Positions 10,691 through 21,590 of a DNA stretch of 33,150 nt are shown here, in pieces (the stretch's first letter is position 1; each line of letters begins with the position of its first letter). A program made the position numbers and the translations under genes. The notes beneath the pieces were generated by a model. That model searched no databases and was not told the DNA's origin. It saw nothing but the letters and a program-made list of their open reading frames with translations. The stretch lies in the NCBI GenBank assembly GCA_900660155.1, contig CABFPE010000203.1:1-33150 (forward strand), written 5' to 3'. Source of the stretch: Hofstenia miamia. Its lineage: Eukaryota > Xenacoelomorpha > Acoela > Hofsteniidae.

Positions 10691-11560
10691 CTTTGTGATT
10701 TTGTTGAAGTAAGAGAGAGAGAGAGAGATTCACATTCCTGAGGACTGAGATGGGGATGCGTCCCCTCACTAACTGGAGGAATCCAGATGGTGTTGCTCAG
10801 TTCCACAAGATAATGAATTGCTGTTAAGATGGGCAAGCAAGCAGCAGCTTTCATCTCTAGCCACACTGGGTTTGCAACAATGATTAAGTTAGTAGGATCT
10901 ATTTGGACCAATGAAGTAGAACTGTTTAACACAGTGATGCATGTCTTGCCATTTGAGACATGGCAAAGATCAGGAGAGAAGTTAACTCCAACAAAATGCT
11001 TCCCTTTGTGTCCAGGGATCATTACATCACCTACATACTGAGAGTTGGTAGCGACTGCCACACATCACCAGTGTCATGGTTCAATGATTACTAATTCAGA
11101 GAATTTTAACAAAATTTCTTGTTCAGAAACAGTGATGAGTTCCTGCCTGGGCTTTTTTTTCCAGGTGGAGATTGTGTTGCTCCCATATCAATCACACAAG
11201 AATTCTCCTCAAGGAAGTTGTTGCCCAAGATTATATTGTATGGCCATGGTTGGTCACAGGTATTGATGATAATTTAGTCCACAGAGAACAACTCTTGGTG
11301 AATGCACAATTCCAGGTTTGGTACATGACCCTTCAATGATATTGTGTTTCCAGAAGCACCCAACAAGCAGGCAGTGGACAGGAGTAATACCTCCCTTGAC
11401 AAGCACAGCCTGGTACAGCAAGTATCACTGATAATGGGGGCTGAGGCTCCAGTGTTGATAGTAACACTAACTGGAGTTCCATTTATATCCATGGGGATAA
11501 CATTAGTATGCAGTAGTGAGGTAATAACCAAAACATCATGCACATGTTTTATAGGAGGCA
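10690..11560 (-). pseudogene. G1 protease and linker to reverse transcriptase, fossil
   Basis: The retropepsin-like region near 11,300-11,490 aligns with the G2 stretch around its DTGA motif: 'GASAPIISDTCCTRLCL' against 'GAAASIISDECCRELCL'. The following linker at about 10,690-11,060 contains 'VGVNFSPDLCHVSNGKTCIT', which matches 'GISFSPDLCRVTKGKTHVT' in G2. The protease would cut the polyprotein during particle maturation. Broken. Confidence 0.82.
10711..10728. repeat. (GA)9 microsatellite within G1 pol
   Basis: A short perfect GA tract lies in the protease-to-reverse-transcriptase linker of the fossil. The homologous site in G2 has only a short GAGAGAG run, so the tract probably expanded after insertion. 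Confidence 0.85.
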
Positions 11561-13030
11561 GTGCTCCAGCTAGTTTAACAGGACTGACAGAATTGACCAG
11601 CAGGTTATTAGAACACTCTTTGGTCACTGGTTCATCAATGACAAAGCTGTCACCATTGGCAACTAGGCAAATCACAACAGGGTATTGAGGTTTAGTGTGC
11701 CCCTTCTGACCACAGCAGTAGCAATGAGTTTGTTCAAGTTCAGTTTTAAGTTTTGGAGCAGTGGTGCTTGGTAAAGCAGGAGGTTTCTGTGTCAAGTGAT
11801 CCATTTGAAGTTTTCCAACATCTTTGTTGATGCAAGTGTTGTTGTGGAGCATATAAATGATGCTGATGGCTTTTCAGATCATCAAGTTAAGCTCATCTTT
11901 GGGGTCACAGAGCAGCATCTTATATTGGTGCTTTATGTGAGGAGCTTGGTAGTGGTCCTCAAAGTAACCAATTAGTAGTTGATAATTCATTTTGACACCC
12001 CTATCCAGCATCACATATTGATTATATGTGAGACCTTGCAAGTACATGGGAAACTGTGCTACAGCAGAATCTTGAGTGGCATGATACTGCTTCATTGTCA
12101 GTTCAAAAAGAAAAAACCATTCCTTGAAGGATTGAGATATTTTGTTGATTTTTCCAGTAAATTTGGGTAGCATGGCTGTAGGCAAAATTGATTGAGTGAA
12201 ACATGGCCCACTCATTGTTACAGACACAGTAAGATCATTTGGTGAAGTTGAGACTGGGGGGTGACACAGGTGTTGACTGGTGCTGGAGGTGAGATGGTTG
12301 CACTTGGAACATATGGACTTGGGGTGGTGACATTGGGAGACATGGGTAAGAGCAGATTGTGTAAAGGTGGGACCTCCAGATATAAATGAGGTGGCTGAAG
12401 TGACAAATTGTGGTGTCAATGGAGTAGCAGTAGATACAACAGGGGCACAATGATGGTGTGCAGAAATCATCTGTAAGACATGATCAGAAAGACACTTGGA
12501 AAAAGCATCCAAAGCTTCTCTTTGGACATTGTGAGTTACTTATTTGGAATGTCTAGGTGGAGAGGGCACAGAATGAGGAGGAGTGTTCTGAGGCAGTGGG
12601 AATGCTGGGGGTGTCACCAGACTATGGACTTGAATTTCCAATTCAGGGATAGAATCAAGTAGGCATTTCTCTCTCTGATAGGCTTTGGAGGCTTGCTGTC
12701 ATAACTCAACCTGTAATGAGTTGATGTGTTGTTCACAGGCAAGACATTGATTGGTTTGCTGTTTGAGGGCTGCTCTAAGTTGCTTGACCTTGGTTGGTTG
12801 AGGCTCTGGGGATGGTGGCAACAAAGGACAGAGATGAAAGGGATCCAGAGGCAAAAGATGAAAGTCAGGGGTGGTGACTGAGTAACATGATTAGAAGATA
12901 AGTCAACTAATGAATTAATTCCATCAGTGCAAGGGGCAGCATTCAGGCTGCCATCCCTCACACAGAGGAAACCCTGAGAGGGAGTCCCATTACAAGAAAA
13001 ACTGGTGAGATCCATCAATAACAAGAAAAA
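11560..13030 (-). pseudogene. G1 gag region, fossil
   Basis: The capsid-like stretch near 11,900-12,190 reads 'LPKFTGKINKISQSFKEWFF', paralleled in G2 by 'LPKFTGQIDAVSQSFNEWFF'. It continues 'LTYNQYVMLDRGVKMNYQLL' and 'GYFEDHYQAPHIKHQYKMLL'. A CCHC zinc-knuckle region ('CYCCGQKGHTK') follows near 11,720. The first half is Ser/Thr/Pro-rich and low in complexity, as in G2. Gag would form the particle and bind element RNA. Broken, with part of the region between capsid and knuckle shortened. Confidence 0.85.
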
Positions 13031-13556
13031 CTATAGGAAAAATTCAGAAAAAGCAATTCCAACAAAATGAGAGAAAACTCCAACTGAGTTCAGAGAAACA
13101 AAAACTATTTGCAGTAAGCAGCACAGTGTAGCATACAGTAATAAATCCAAATTCTAGAAGAACCAGACAACAACAAAGTAACAACCAAGAACAAGTAAAA
13201 ATAACATTGAAGCTCAGTGACAGCTTTGGAGTACAGAATTGCAGTGTAAAATTACATAAGAGGTGAAGTTATGTATCAGTTGGTAGTGTAGTCAATTCAC
13301 AGCCAGGGGAAACAACTATCCCAGCTAGCTTGAACCAAGGAGAAAGAACAAAGCTAAATACAGTAAGAAAACAACAATTGACAGTTCTGTACCATGTCAC
13401 AATCACCAGGTGAAATCAGATTACAACCTTAGTAAGCACACAAGTTTCATGACTGAAGTACATCTCCAAGCATTGATTCACCTGCACACTTCAACAGAAT
13501 AGAGTTGAGAGTTTGACTGATGCTCCAATTTGTTCAGAATCACATCAGGGTCACTA
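13031..13556 (-). other. G1 leader with tRNA-Trp-like primer binding site
   Basis: Directly inside the 5' LTR edge, the minus strand reads 'TAGTGACCCTGATGTGATT' (about 13,538-13,556). The animal tRNA-Trp 3' end would give TGGTGACCCCGACGTGATT, so it differs only by changes of the TG/CA (CpG decay) type. Similarity to the tRNA continues a few bases further. A tRNA-Trp primer is a known trait of the CsRn1/Kabuki group of Ty3/Gypsy elements. The rest of the leader is A-rich and non-coding. Confidence 0.75.
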
Positions 13557-14523
13557 TGTAGAATTGTGGGGGAGCTCTGGCTACTCCAGCAGTACTGAGA
13601 AACTCAAAGGTTAAACCAAAGGTTGCAGAAGCTACCATTGTAGAGAGTGACCTGCATTCTAACAAAAGAGAGAACATTGGTAGTTTGCCAATTTAATAAA
13701 GAAAAACAGAAGTATCCATTGAGAATATGTTTCCTGCAGCGACCAATTCACATGGCATCATGCTGAAGCCTTATCCAAGAAGCCATCCTTACTCACCAAT
13801 ATGCTAATTGTGTGTCTCAAGCATTAATTTCTAGCTCAAATAAACAATTTAGCTCAGTGTTCTATTATCTCAGCTCATGTAAATAATAAAACAAAAGGCA
13901 TGTAGTTACCATGCATTGACATTCACAAATGGCTTATTATATTTGTAGTGTGTTATTTAAATGCATGTACAAAAATGAAATGATTGAAATATAAGTTGTT
14001 AATCCCTACACATACAAGTAGCCATAACTTAAGGCAACCACAATTTTGGCTGCCATCTGTTAAGGAGCTAGTTGTTGCCAAAGACACAGTGGAGTAACTC
14101 CCAAATTATTGCTGGATCTTAAGCAAAAATTATTAAGTTATAATCCATAATGAATCTAAAAGGGGTTAGCAAAGTTAATAAAATTCAAAAAGAAAACAAT
14201 GTCACAGTGAGAATAAATTTTATTGAGCATTTGCTACAAGTTCCTCACATATTTATATCAATTGTTTTAATTATTACCTAGTATGTGTTTACAAAACTTC
14301 ACATGAATTCCCTCACAAAATTAAATAAGCAATAACATGTCTGATCAATTCATGGGGACAAATAATAAATTGATCAAAATACTGCACTCAAAAATAAGAG
14401 AAATTAATATCAATAAATTGATAGTAACAAATCAATACATCCTCATGATGTAACACTAAATTAGAATGCCAGATAATCAAAATGATAAAAATAATCAAAA
14501 TAGGGGTCCCAAGTGACTCTACA
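13557..14523 (-). repeat. G1 5' LTR (967 bp)
   Basis: In element orientation it begins TGTAGAGTCACTTGGGGACC and ends CCCACAATTCTACA, the TG...CA form with an inner TGTAGA/TCTACA inverted repeat. Both ends match the G2 LTRs (TGTAGAGTC...ATTCTACA), and the middle shares the block around 'AAGATC.AGCAATTTGGGAGT'. It is strongly diverged from the G2 LTRs and virtually CpG-free. The 3' partner LTR is reduced to an edge near 3,760-3,845, so no LTR-LTR dating is possible. Confidence 0.85.
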
Positions 14524-14974
14524 CTATGCTTGCTAAAATAAATAAATTTTATTTATGTTTGTGTCAATTCATCATGTGAAGAGTTAGCTAGCAAAGCAAG
14601 CAGTCTGTTTATTGCTTTGCATTGAAAGACTATTGTTTTAAAATAACCATGTAAAATATTTTCATTCAATATAATAACCCAAAAGTAAACATGGAATTTG
14701 GCTATCAATCAGAAGCATTTCTCTATTCAAGCATTGCTGGAAACAGAATATATTTGATTGAGGCTCCTATCTGGAATCATGTTTTTCACATTTTTTATCC
14801 CATGGATTCCTTGTACAAATTCTTATATAAAAATACAGTAGACATTTGTTTTTCTTTGACAAAAATTGGAAAATTTATAGGAATTGTTAATGAAAGACAC
14901 ATTTTTTCTGCTAATGGAGGCAAGTTTCAGATCCTTATGCAAATGCCTTTTTTGAATTCATAAATTTTGAAAAC
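14524..14974. other. AT-rich spacer, nothing recognised
   Basis: The stretch lies between the G1 LTR and a degraded plus-strand LTR. A 90-codon open frame at 14,691-14,963 (+) starts MEFGYQSEAF and shows no motif, no homologue within the window and no coding context. In sequence this AT-rich, a frame of that length can arise by chance. Left unassigned. Confidence 0.5.
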
Positions 14975-15990
14975 TTTGATCAATTTAAATGTGATTTCCC
15001 AAAGCTGCAATTTTCTGATCTAAATTTCTACTCTTATTTTCTCAATCTTGAAAAACTTTGTAATTAATCTCAAGTTTGCTATTGTAGATTTTTAACTTTA
15101 ATCAATTCTGTAATTTCAAGCTAAAGACTGCTCTAATTTTCACTGAGCACGTCATGTTGACATATGTGATTTTATCATTTATTTCTAGCATAGTAATATG
15201 ATCATAATTTTTTGTTCCCTGAAAATTTGTGTGATGTGTGATTGCTCTTTAATTTTGTGAGGGAAACCATGCTTGTGAAAGTATAAGCAATTGCAGGTAA
15301 TTATTCTCAATCATTTGTATAAATAACTGAGGAAAGTGTAGCAAGGACACAATAAACTTTGTCTCAATCAAATGCTTTTGGTTTTTGCTTCTATTAACTA
15401 TTGCTAACCCCTTTTAGGCATTATGTTACTTAAATTAAATGCTTAAGTTTCCAGCAAACAATTTGGGAGTTACTCCTCTGAGTTTAGGACAACAACACAT
15501 TCTATTCCAGTAGGCAGCCCAAATAGTGGACCACATTAAGTTATGTGTACAACTATGGTTTGGGAATAAGAACTTTTTATCTATCATTTGCAACTTAAAC
15601 ATGCACTTAACATCTAACACTGTGATGATAATAAGCTGCTGGCTATTGTGAATGCATAGCAACTACATTGTGTTACTATTACTTGAGCTGAGAAATAAGA
15701 ACTAATGAGAAACATTTTATTTAGATAGAAATTAATAACTAAAGTCAGATAGGATAGTGCTGTTTGTGAGTTTAGAATCTTCTTTGTGGATACTGTTTTG
15801 GTGCAATGCCATGTGAGTTGGTTGTTGTTGGAAGTGAGTCCTCAGTGGATCTTTACTGTTACTTTGTTACAATGGCAAATTTCCAATACCTTTGCTTTTC
15901 TGTTGGAATGTGGGTCACTCATTACAATGGTAGCCTTTGCAACCTTCTGTTCAACCTTCTGTTTCCCAGTATTGCTAGACTATCATTGGC
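14975..15990 (+). repeat. Degraded Gypsy LTR (same family as G1/G2)
   Basis: This stretch parallels the G2 LTR with many gaps. Landmarks are 'CAATTTGGGAGT' at about 15,458, 'GTGGACC.CATTAAGTTA' near 15,527, 'CTAACACTGTGATGATA' at about 15,614 and a GAGCTGAGA block near 15,685. The two termini are eroded, so the edges are estimates. It lies head to head with the G1 5' LTR in opposite orientation. Either an old solo LTR or the relic of a further element. Confidence 0.75.
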
Positions 15991-16437
15991 ATGACTTCAG
16001 TTGTAAATCACAAAATTCATATTCAACATTTTGAAATGCATGATTTGTCTAATGCCTTACCTGAAATTTATAAATATTTGATTTAATACAAACTATTTGA
16101 TTTTGAGCAGTGTCTGCAGAATGATTATTTTCTATTGATATAAAATTTAAACAAATTCAAGAACAACTGATTAGAGGAGAAAATCTACAGAAATTATTAG
16201 CAATTTTTTCTGAAAATGTTTTATTAATGAACTGCAGGATTAATGTTATTTTTATAATATAAATATTGAAAATGACTATCTGAAAAATGTTGGGTTGGGA
16301 TTTCACATATAAATATATTTTTCTGGACTTATTTTTATACTAATTTGGTAAACAAAAAAAAATATTTGCTTGCCTTGTTTTTGCATGCACAAGGCACCAC
16401 TGCATCTAAAGTATTTAAATTTAAATAAAAAATATAT
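15991..16437. other. AT-rich spacer, nothing recognised
   Basis: No gene, RNA or clear repeat is seen. The motif 'GCTTGCCTTGTTTTTGCATG' at about 16,369 faintly echoes 'AAGCAAGGCAAGCAGTGCTT' near 3,547. This hints at a shared short dispersed element but is too short to name. Confidence 0.4.
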
Positions 16438-17706
16438 GTTGTATCTCACTTCCCCAATTTCATTTCCCCAAAGTATGACATCATCAAAAATTAAAAACCA
16501 TTAGAGACACAATTTCAATGAAATTGTAATTATATATTTGAATAAATATATTTATTTTTTTAAACTGTATTTTGATTAGTTTTCTATGTAGTTTAGATCA
16601 CTGAAATATGCAATTGCAAGTAAATAAATGTAAATATGCTCTATAATGATAAACATTGACATTTGTCATCTGTATTTAGTAAATATTTAGAAGTCTTTTA
16701 ATACTCTGTTTAGATTTGAAATGGAAATTTAATCATATTCATTATTTTTGTAGTTTGTACTTTATTGTAATAGGTTGCTAATTTTTTAGCATGCATTCAC
16801 TATTTGTTTTGCAAATTTTTTATTATTTATCTGATAGATTTCTTTGATCAGATAGAAATCATTGTATATGCAGGCATACTATTCTATTCCTTTTAACAAT
16901 AATCAAAATTTGTTTATTACTTTGAAAATGTTGAATGTATTTTTTATGCACATTTTACTAGAATGTAGAATTAGCCTGGCAACAATGAGTGGGAGTCAGC
17001 TCTCTCATGACACCCCTGCATCAAAAGCAGTTAATACTTGAGTATATTTCTCAAGGGGGACTGGGAATCTGAAAAATTGCAATAATGCTTCACATTGTTT
17101 TGCTATTTATAATTACAATAATACAGAAATTCATACCATTCAGATGTCAAACAAATTGCTATGTTTCAGATTTTTTATTTGATATGCCTACAGATATAAT
17201 ATTCCAAATTTTTTTTTACAAAAACAAAGGAGCATTTAAAAAAGCAGATCTGACAGAACATAAACCTGTAATTTTGATACTGAAATGGCTGTGTTGTCTT
17301 ACACTATGAATCTGTAAAATAATTTAATAAAATAACTATATAATTAGTCTGTAGTGAATATGACACAAAGCAAACTAGCATTTATAAATTAGCTATGTAT
17401 TATTAAATTACACTTAAAATTGCATACTAATGCAAATCTTTAATCATCAGGTTAGATATAAACAGTTCAGGGGTCAAGTATATGTATATAATTTATAATT
17501 ATAGAACATATTTACATTTACTTCTTTGCAATTCCATATTTCAACAATCAAAAGTACACAGAAAACTAATCAAAATACATTTTAAAAAAATAAATATATT
17601 TATTTAAATATATAATTACAATTCCATTGGAATCATGTTTCTAATGGGTTTTAATTTTGGTAATATCACACTTGGGGTAAATGAAATTGGGGGAAGTGAA
17701 TTGCAA
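16438..17706 (+). mobile_element. Non-autonomous DNA transposon, copy A (long TIRs)
   Basis: The two ends are inverted repeats of about 220 bp (about 16,438-16,660 and 17,485-17,706). Both read inward through CACTTCCCC.AATTTCATTT, 'ATTAGAGACACAATTTCAAT' or a close variant, an ATATATTTGAATAAATATA-type tract and TTTTGATTAGTTTTCTATG. The interior is AT-rich and without a transposase. It includes 'GAGTGGGAGTCAGCTCTC' near 16,988, which reappears reversed in copy B. The 75-codon open stretch at 17,085-17,309 also overlaps sequence shared with B and looks non-coding. Superfamily is uncertain; the 8-bp target duplication suggested by copy B would suit hAT-like elements. Confidence 0.82.
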
Positions 17707-17719
17707 ACACTAATAAAAG

Positions 17720-18327
17720 TATAAATGAGCATTAACAAGTGAATACCAAATAAGTAATTTCTAAAGTAGTTAAAAGTGAACTATTTTGCTTCAAGTGGAA
17801 AAAGGCACTTAATTAATATAAGTTAAAATATGAGTTTTCTATGAATTGATTGTCAAGTACCTTTCCTTTCTTGGTTTGTCTCAATGAGTCTATGTCACAA
17901 ATTTTTGTTGCCTTGCTAAATTCACAAATCAGGTTTTTTCTCTTTAAATTTCAAGTGTTACTAACTTGTTTTATAATTTGGTTGTTGGCAAATGGGTAGC
18001 TTGCACCCTCAACAATTTAATTAGTTGTAAGTAGCATTGAATTTGGAAGATTGGACATTTACATTTAACATGGTTGCCATGTTCATCATTTTCACATTAT
18101 TTTCTTCTAATTTTTTTTGTTTCTCCCACTAAGAGTATATTTCATGTAAACATCTACAAAACTGAATAGATTGTGTCTCTGTCACTATGTGTGGAACTGT
18201 TTTTTGCAATTGCTTTCAATGATGAGTTACAAAGTTATTAGAGTTACATCAAAACTCAATTTTCAAAAGTAATGCCCTTTAATCTATCAGGAAGATTGCC
18301 TATTCAAATAAAATGCTGGGTTTGCTG
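17720..18327 (+). repeat. Dispersed repeat R, left part, interrupted by transposon B
   Basis: It matches 2,155-2,345 (from 'AGAGTTACATCAAA' onward) at its right end and, reversed, 100-300 at its left end. It continues on the far side of transposon B at 20,520. No reading frame or known motif is seen. Its first 180 bp also resemble 21,430-21,590 in the same orientation, so R may carry direct terminal repeats. Confidence 0.6.
18320..18327. repeat. Left 8-bp target-site duplication of transposon B
   Basis: GTTTGCTG here and GTTTTCTG at 20,520-20,527 match at 7 of 8 positions and flank the inverted repeats of B directly. Confidence 0.6.
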
Positions 18328-20519
18328 TGGTCTGTCTTACTTCCCCCAAACTCATTTCCCCCAAGTCTGACGTCACAAAATATTAAATACTGTTAGAGAC
18401 ACAATTTCAATGAAATTGTAATTATATATTTGAATAAATATATATATTTCTTTAAACTTTATTTTGATTAGTTTTTTATGTAATTAAGATTACTGAAATA
18501 TGGAATTACAAGTAAATAATTGTAAATATGTGCTATAATTATAATCATTGACTGTCTACATACTGTAGAGTCACTTGGGGCCTTTGTTTTATTTTTATTC
18601 AATTTTAGGCACTCTCCTATTAATTTGGTGCTATTTAATTTGGTGATTATATTAGTTTGTGATCTTTTCAAACTTAGGTTTCAAATTTAGTAATTGTCCC
18701 CTCAAGCTATTGATTACATGTAATTGCTCAGTTAATTTGCAAGGGAAACAAGCTAACTTTTGTAAAATGGTAAATATTTACCTTTTCTTGTAATAAATAG
18801 GGAACTCAATGTAATCAAACATCAAATAAATTTCATTCTCACTGGATAACATTTGCTCTTTTATTATCTTGTCAATACCTAACCTTTTTAGCTTTGGTGT
18901 GAATTTTATAATAATGCAATTGTAAGATCTGGCATTAATGTGGGAGGAATTCCGCTGTGCCTGGGGCAATAACTTGCTCCATGACAGATGTGAGCCCATA
19001 TTGTGGTCACTTTAGGCTATGTATAGGCATAGGCAATAAATGAACTACTACATCTATTGATCAAACATTCACAAACTATCACACAATGCGAATATACTAT
19101 GCTGTTGGCGTACATAAATACATGGTAATTACACATTATTTAATATCTTTATTACATGAGCTGAGAAGATAAACACTGAGATAAATTGGTTTTATTGAGC
19201 TAGAAATTACAACTTGAGACACATGATTAGCACCTTGGATTGTACAGATGGATTCTAATGACTTGGCTTTGGCAAGATGCTGTGTGAATTGGTTGCTACT
19301 TTAACTGATGTCTTGGTATTATTTTTTTCTACAATGAAATTGGCAAACTACCAATCTTCATTTGTTTTGTTAGAGCATGGGTTGCTCTCAGCAATGGTAA
19401 TCTTCTGCAACCTTTGTACCATTTGAGCTGCTAGACACACCCTGCAATTCTACAGTATGTATATTTTACCCCTGACACTGTTTAGATCTAACCTGATGAA
19501 TAAAGATTTGTGTTAGCATGCCTTGTGCTGTGTACTTTCATAATTCATAGCTAATATATAAAGCTAATTTGTTTTGTGTAATATTTGCTTTGGAATAATT
19601 TCAGGTAGCTTATCTATTTCTATAAAGGATTTTACAGATTCATAGTGTAAGACAACACAACCATTTGTAATATGGAAATTACAGGTTTAATTCCTGTAGG
19701 ATCTGTTTTTTGAAATGCTCCTCTCCTTTATATTTGTAAACAAAAATTTGGAATAATATACTTGCATGCATATCAGTATCAAATAATAATTAAAAACATT
19801 AGTGATTTGTTTAACAACCTGGATGATAAAATTTCTCTATTGTATTTGTAAATAGCAAAGCAATGTGATGCATTGTTATGATTTTTCCAGATTCCTGGTC
19901 CCCCTCAAGTAATATACTCAAGTATTAACTGCTTTTAATGCAGGGGTGTCATGTGAGAGCTGACTCCCACTCATTGTTGCCAGGCTAATTCTACATTCTT
20001 GTAAAATACATAATAAAAAAATTACATTCAACATTTTCAAAGTTAAAAACAATGATTACTACTAAAAGGAATAGAATAGTCTGCCAGCACAAACAATGAA
20101 TACTAGCTGATTGGGAAATGCATCAGATACATAATAAAAAATTTGCAAACAAATAACAAATGAACATGGAAAAATTATTACCTATTACAATAAAGTACAA
20201 ACTACAAAAATAATGAACATAATTAAATTCTATTTTAAATCTAAACAGATTTTCATTGGACTGCTAAATGTTTACTAAATGCAAGTGGCAAACTTCAACA
20301 TTTATAATTATAGAACATATTTATATATATTTACTTGTAATTCCCTATTTCAGTGATCTAAACTACATAGAAAACTAATCAAAATAAAGTTTAAAGAAAT
20401 ATATATATTTATTCAAATATATAATTACAATTTCATTGAAATTGTGTCTCTAATGGTATTTAATATTTTGTGACATCAGAATTGGGGGAAATGAGTTTGG
20501 GGGAAATGAGACAGACCTG
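18328..20519 (-). mobile_element. Non-autonomous DNA transposon, copy B, split by a solo LTR
   Basis: The terminal inverted repeats at about 18,328-18,555 and 20,300-20,519 read inward GGTCTGTCT.A.TTCCCCC, then AAACTCATTTCCCCC and on through 'GAGACACAATTTCAATGAAA'. The right terminus starts CAGG. Without the LTR at 18,564-19,454 the element is about 1.3 kb, the size of copy A. Its interior matches A in reverse, for example 'GAGAGCTGACTCCCACTC' near 19,956. It sits in repeat R with an imperfect 8-bp target duplication. No transposase. Confidence 0.85.
18564..19454 (+). repeat. Solo Gypsy LTR inside transposon B (891 bp)
   Basis: It begins TGTAGAGTCACTTGGGGCC and ends 'CCCTGCAATTCTACA', the same termini as the G1 and G2 LTRs. 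It contains the G2 landmark blocks GGGGCAATAACTTGCTCC, GGTCACTTTAGGCTATGTAT and a GAGCTGAGAAGATAA block. No internal retroelement sequence accompanies it, so it is a solo LTR left by recombination. The bases just outside form an extended palindrome (ACATACTGTAGA...TCTACAGTATGT) rather than an obvious direct target repeat. Confidence 0.88.
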
Positions 20520-21590
20520 GTTTTCTGTATAGTATAATTTTGCCTAACAAGGAGTGTAGCAGTTACCAAAAAATGGTTTTATGATTCAATAATGACTTGA
20601 AAATTAAGTCAATTAATAAGGGTTTGATGGTCAACAAGGAATACAGGTGATTAATATATGTTAACAATCAATGAAAACTACTCATTATTGCCATTGTATT
20701 GATTTATTTAATAACAGAGTTTTAGGTTCAAGTAGACTTGTGATGATTTCCAAGTAACTCTTACAATACAAATAATTTGAAAGCTGTAAATTTGAAGTAT
20801 GGTAATCAATCTGACAAACATTTATTGCAAATTCAAGGCAACTTAAGAGATTTGAATTTCAGAATATTGTTAATTCAATGTATGGTAGAACCAAGTACTG
20901 GGTGCAAGAATAAGTTAATTAATCAACATAAACTGTTTCAAAAATTGAAAAATTCAGACTGTGGTGGTCCTTCCATGAGAACTGCAAGTTTGAGTGAACT
21001 GTAGCACTCACCACCATATAATGGCTTCCACTTACTATTTTAGAGTTTGAGCAGAGTTGTTGGCTTGGGTATGTGTTCATGTTTCTCTGTTCTATTTAAT
21101 GTATAATAAGTGAAGAAATAATTTTATTACTGATATGTATACAATAAGATTGTTAACTTTAGGATTATTGTGGCTGAATTCTAGACTTGCTTGCTTATGG
21201 TATTTGAAAACTAGTTATTTAGGTTTCATCACTTATATTCTGTAGCAACATCTTTCACAAAATTGTTGCTGCAGAAGAAGAGGAAGCAGAAATACTATCC
21301 ATCACAGAGTTGTGATTGTTGAAATATTTTAGCAGAACTTCATCATCAAATGAAAATACAGATATCAGATAACAATATATAGGACAGAATTCTGTAACTG
21401 AAAATGAGCAAAAATACCAAGTAATTGTTTTCTTAAAACTAGATAAGAGTAAACTACTTTATTTCCAAGCAGAAACAGTAAGAGGGATAATTTAGGTTAA
21501 TTTATATCTAAGAATTAAGAGGTTTGTATCAACCACCTTTCTGGTCCTTTTCCCTTACTTGTTTTTTTTGAACTTGCCTGTGTCATAAGT
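20520..21590 (+). repeat. Dispersed repeat R, right part
   Basis: It continues the R copy interrupted by transposon B. It aligns with 2,335-2,480 and, near 21,170-21,350, with 2,650-2,830. Its last 160 bp resemble 17,765-17,905 in direct orientation. It ends abruptly at the LTR of G2 (21,591). A 75-codon open stretch at 20,777-21,004 shows no motif and is not preserved in the 2.3-kb copy. Confidence 0.6.

Larger units (their letters stand above)
3760..14523 (-). mobile_element. G1: old, broken Ty3/Gypsy fossil with large third coding region
   Basis: A minus-strand LTR retroelement. In its own order from right to left it shows: 5' LTR (13,557-14,523), primer site and leader (13,030-13,556), gag, protease, reverse transcriptase, RNase H, integrase, a post-integrase coding region of about 2.7 kb, and only the edge of a 3' LTR near 3,760-3,845. 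Every part has a counterpart in G2 in the same order, with protein similarity of roughly half by eye. It is broken, probably more than twenty times, is nearly CpG-free and carries an unrelated insert of about 1.1 kb (5,693-6,825). All of this marks it as much older than G2. It looks unable to move. Confidence 0.92.

Noticed and set aside
14691-14963. 90-codon open frame as a small gene
   Set aside because: No motif, no preserved relative in the window, and AT-rich surroundings; consistent with chance.
17085-17309. Open frame inside transposon A as a transposase or passenger gene
   Set aside because: The counterpart in copy B does not preserve a frame, and no catalytic motif is visible.
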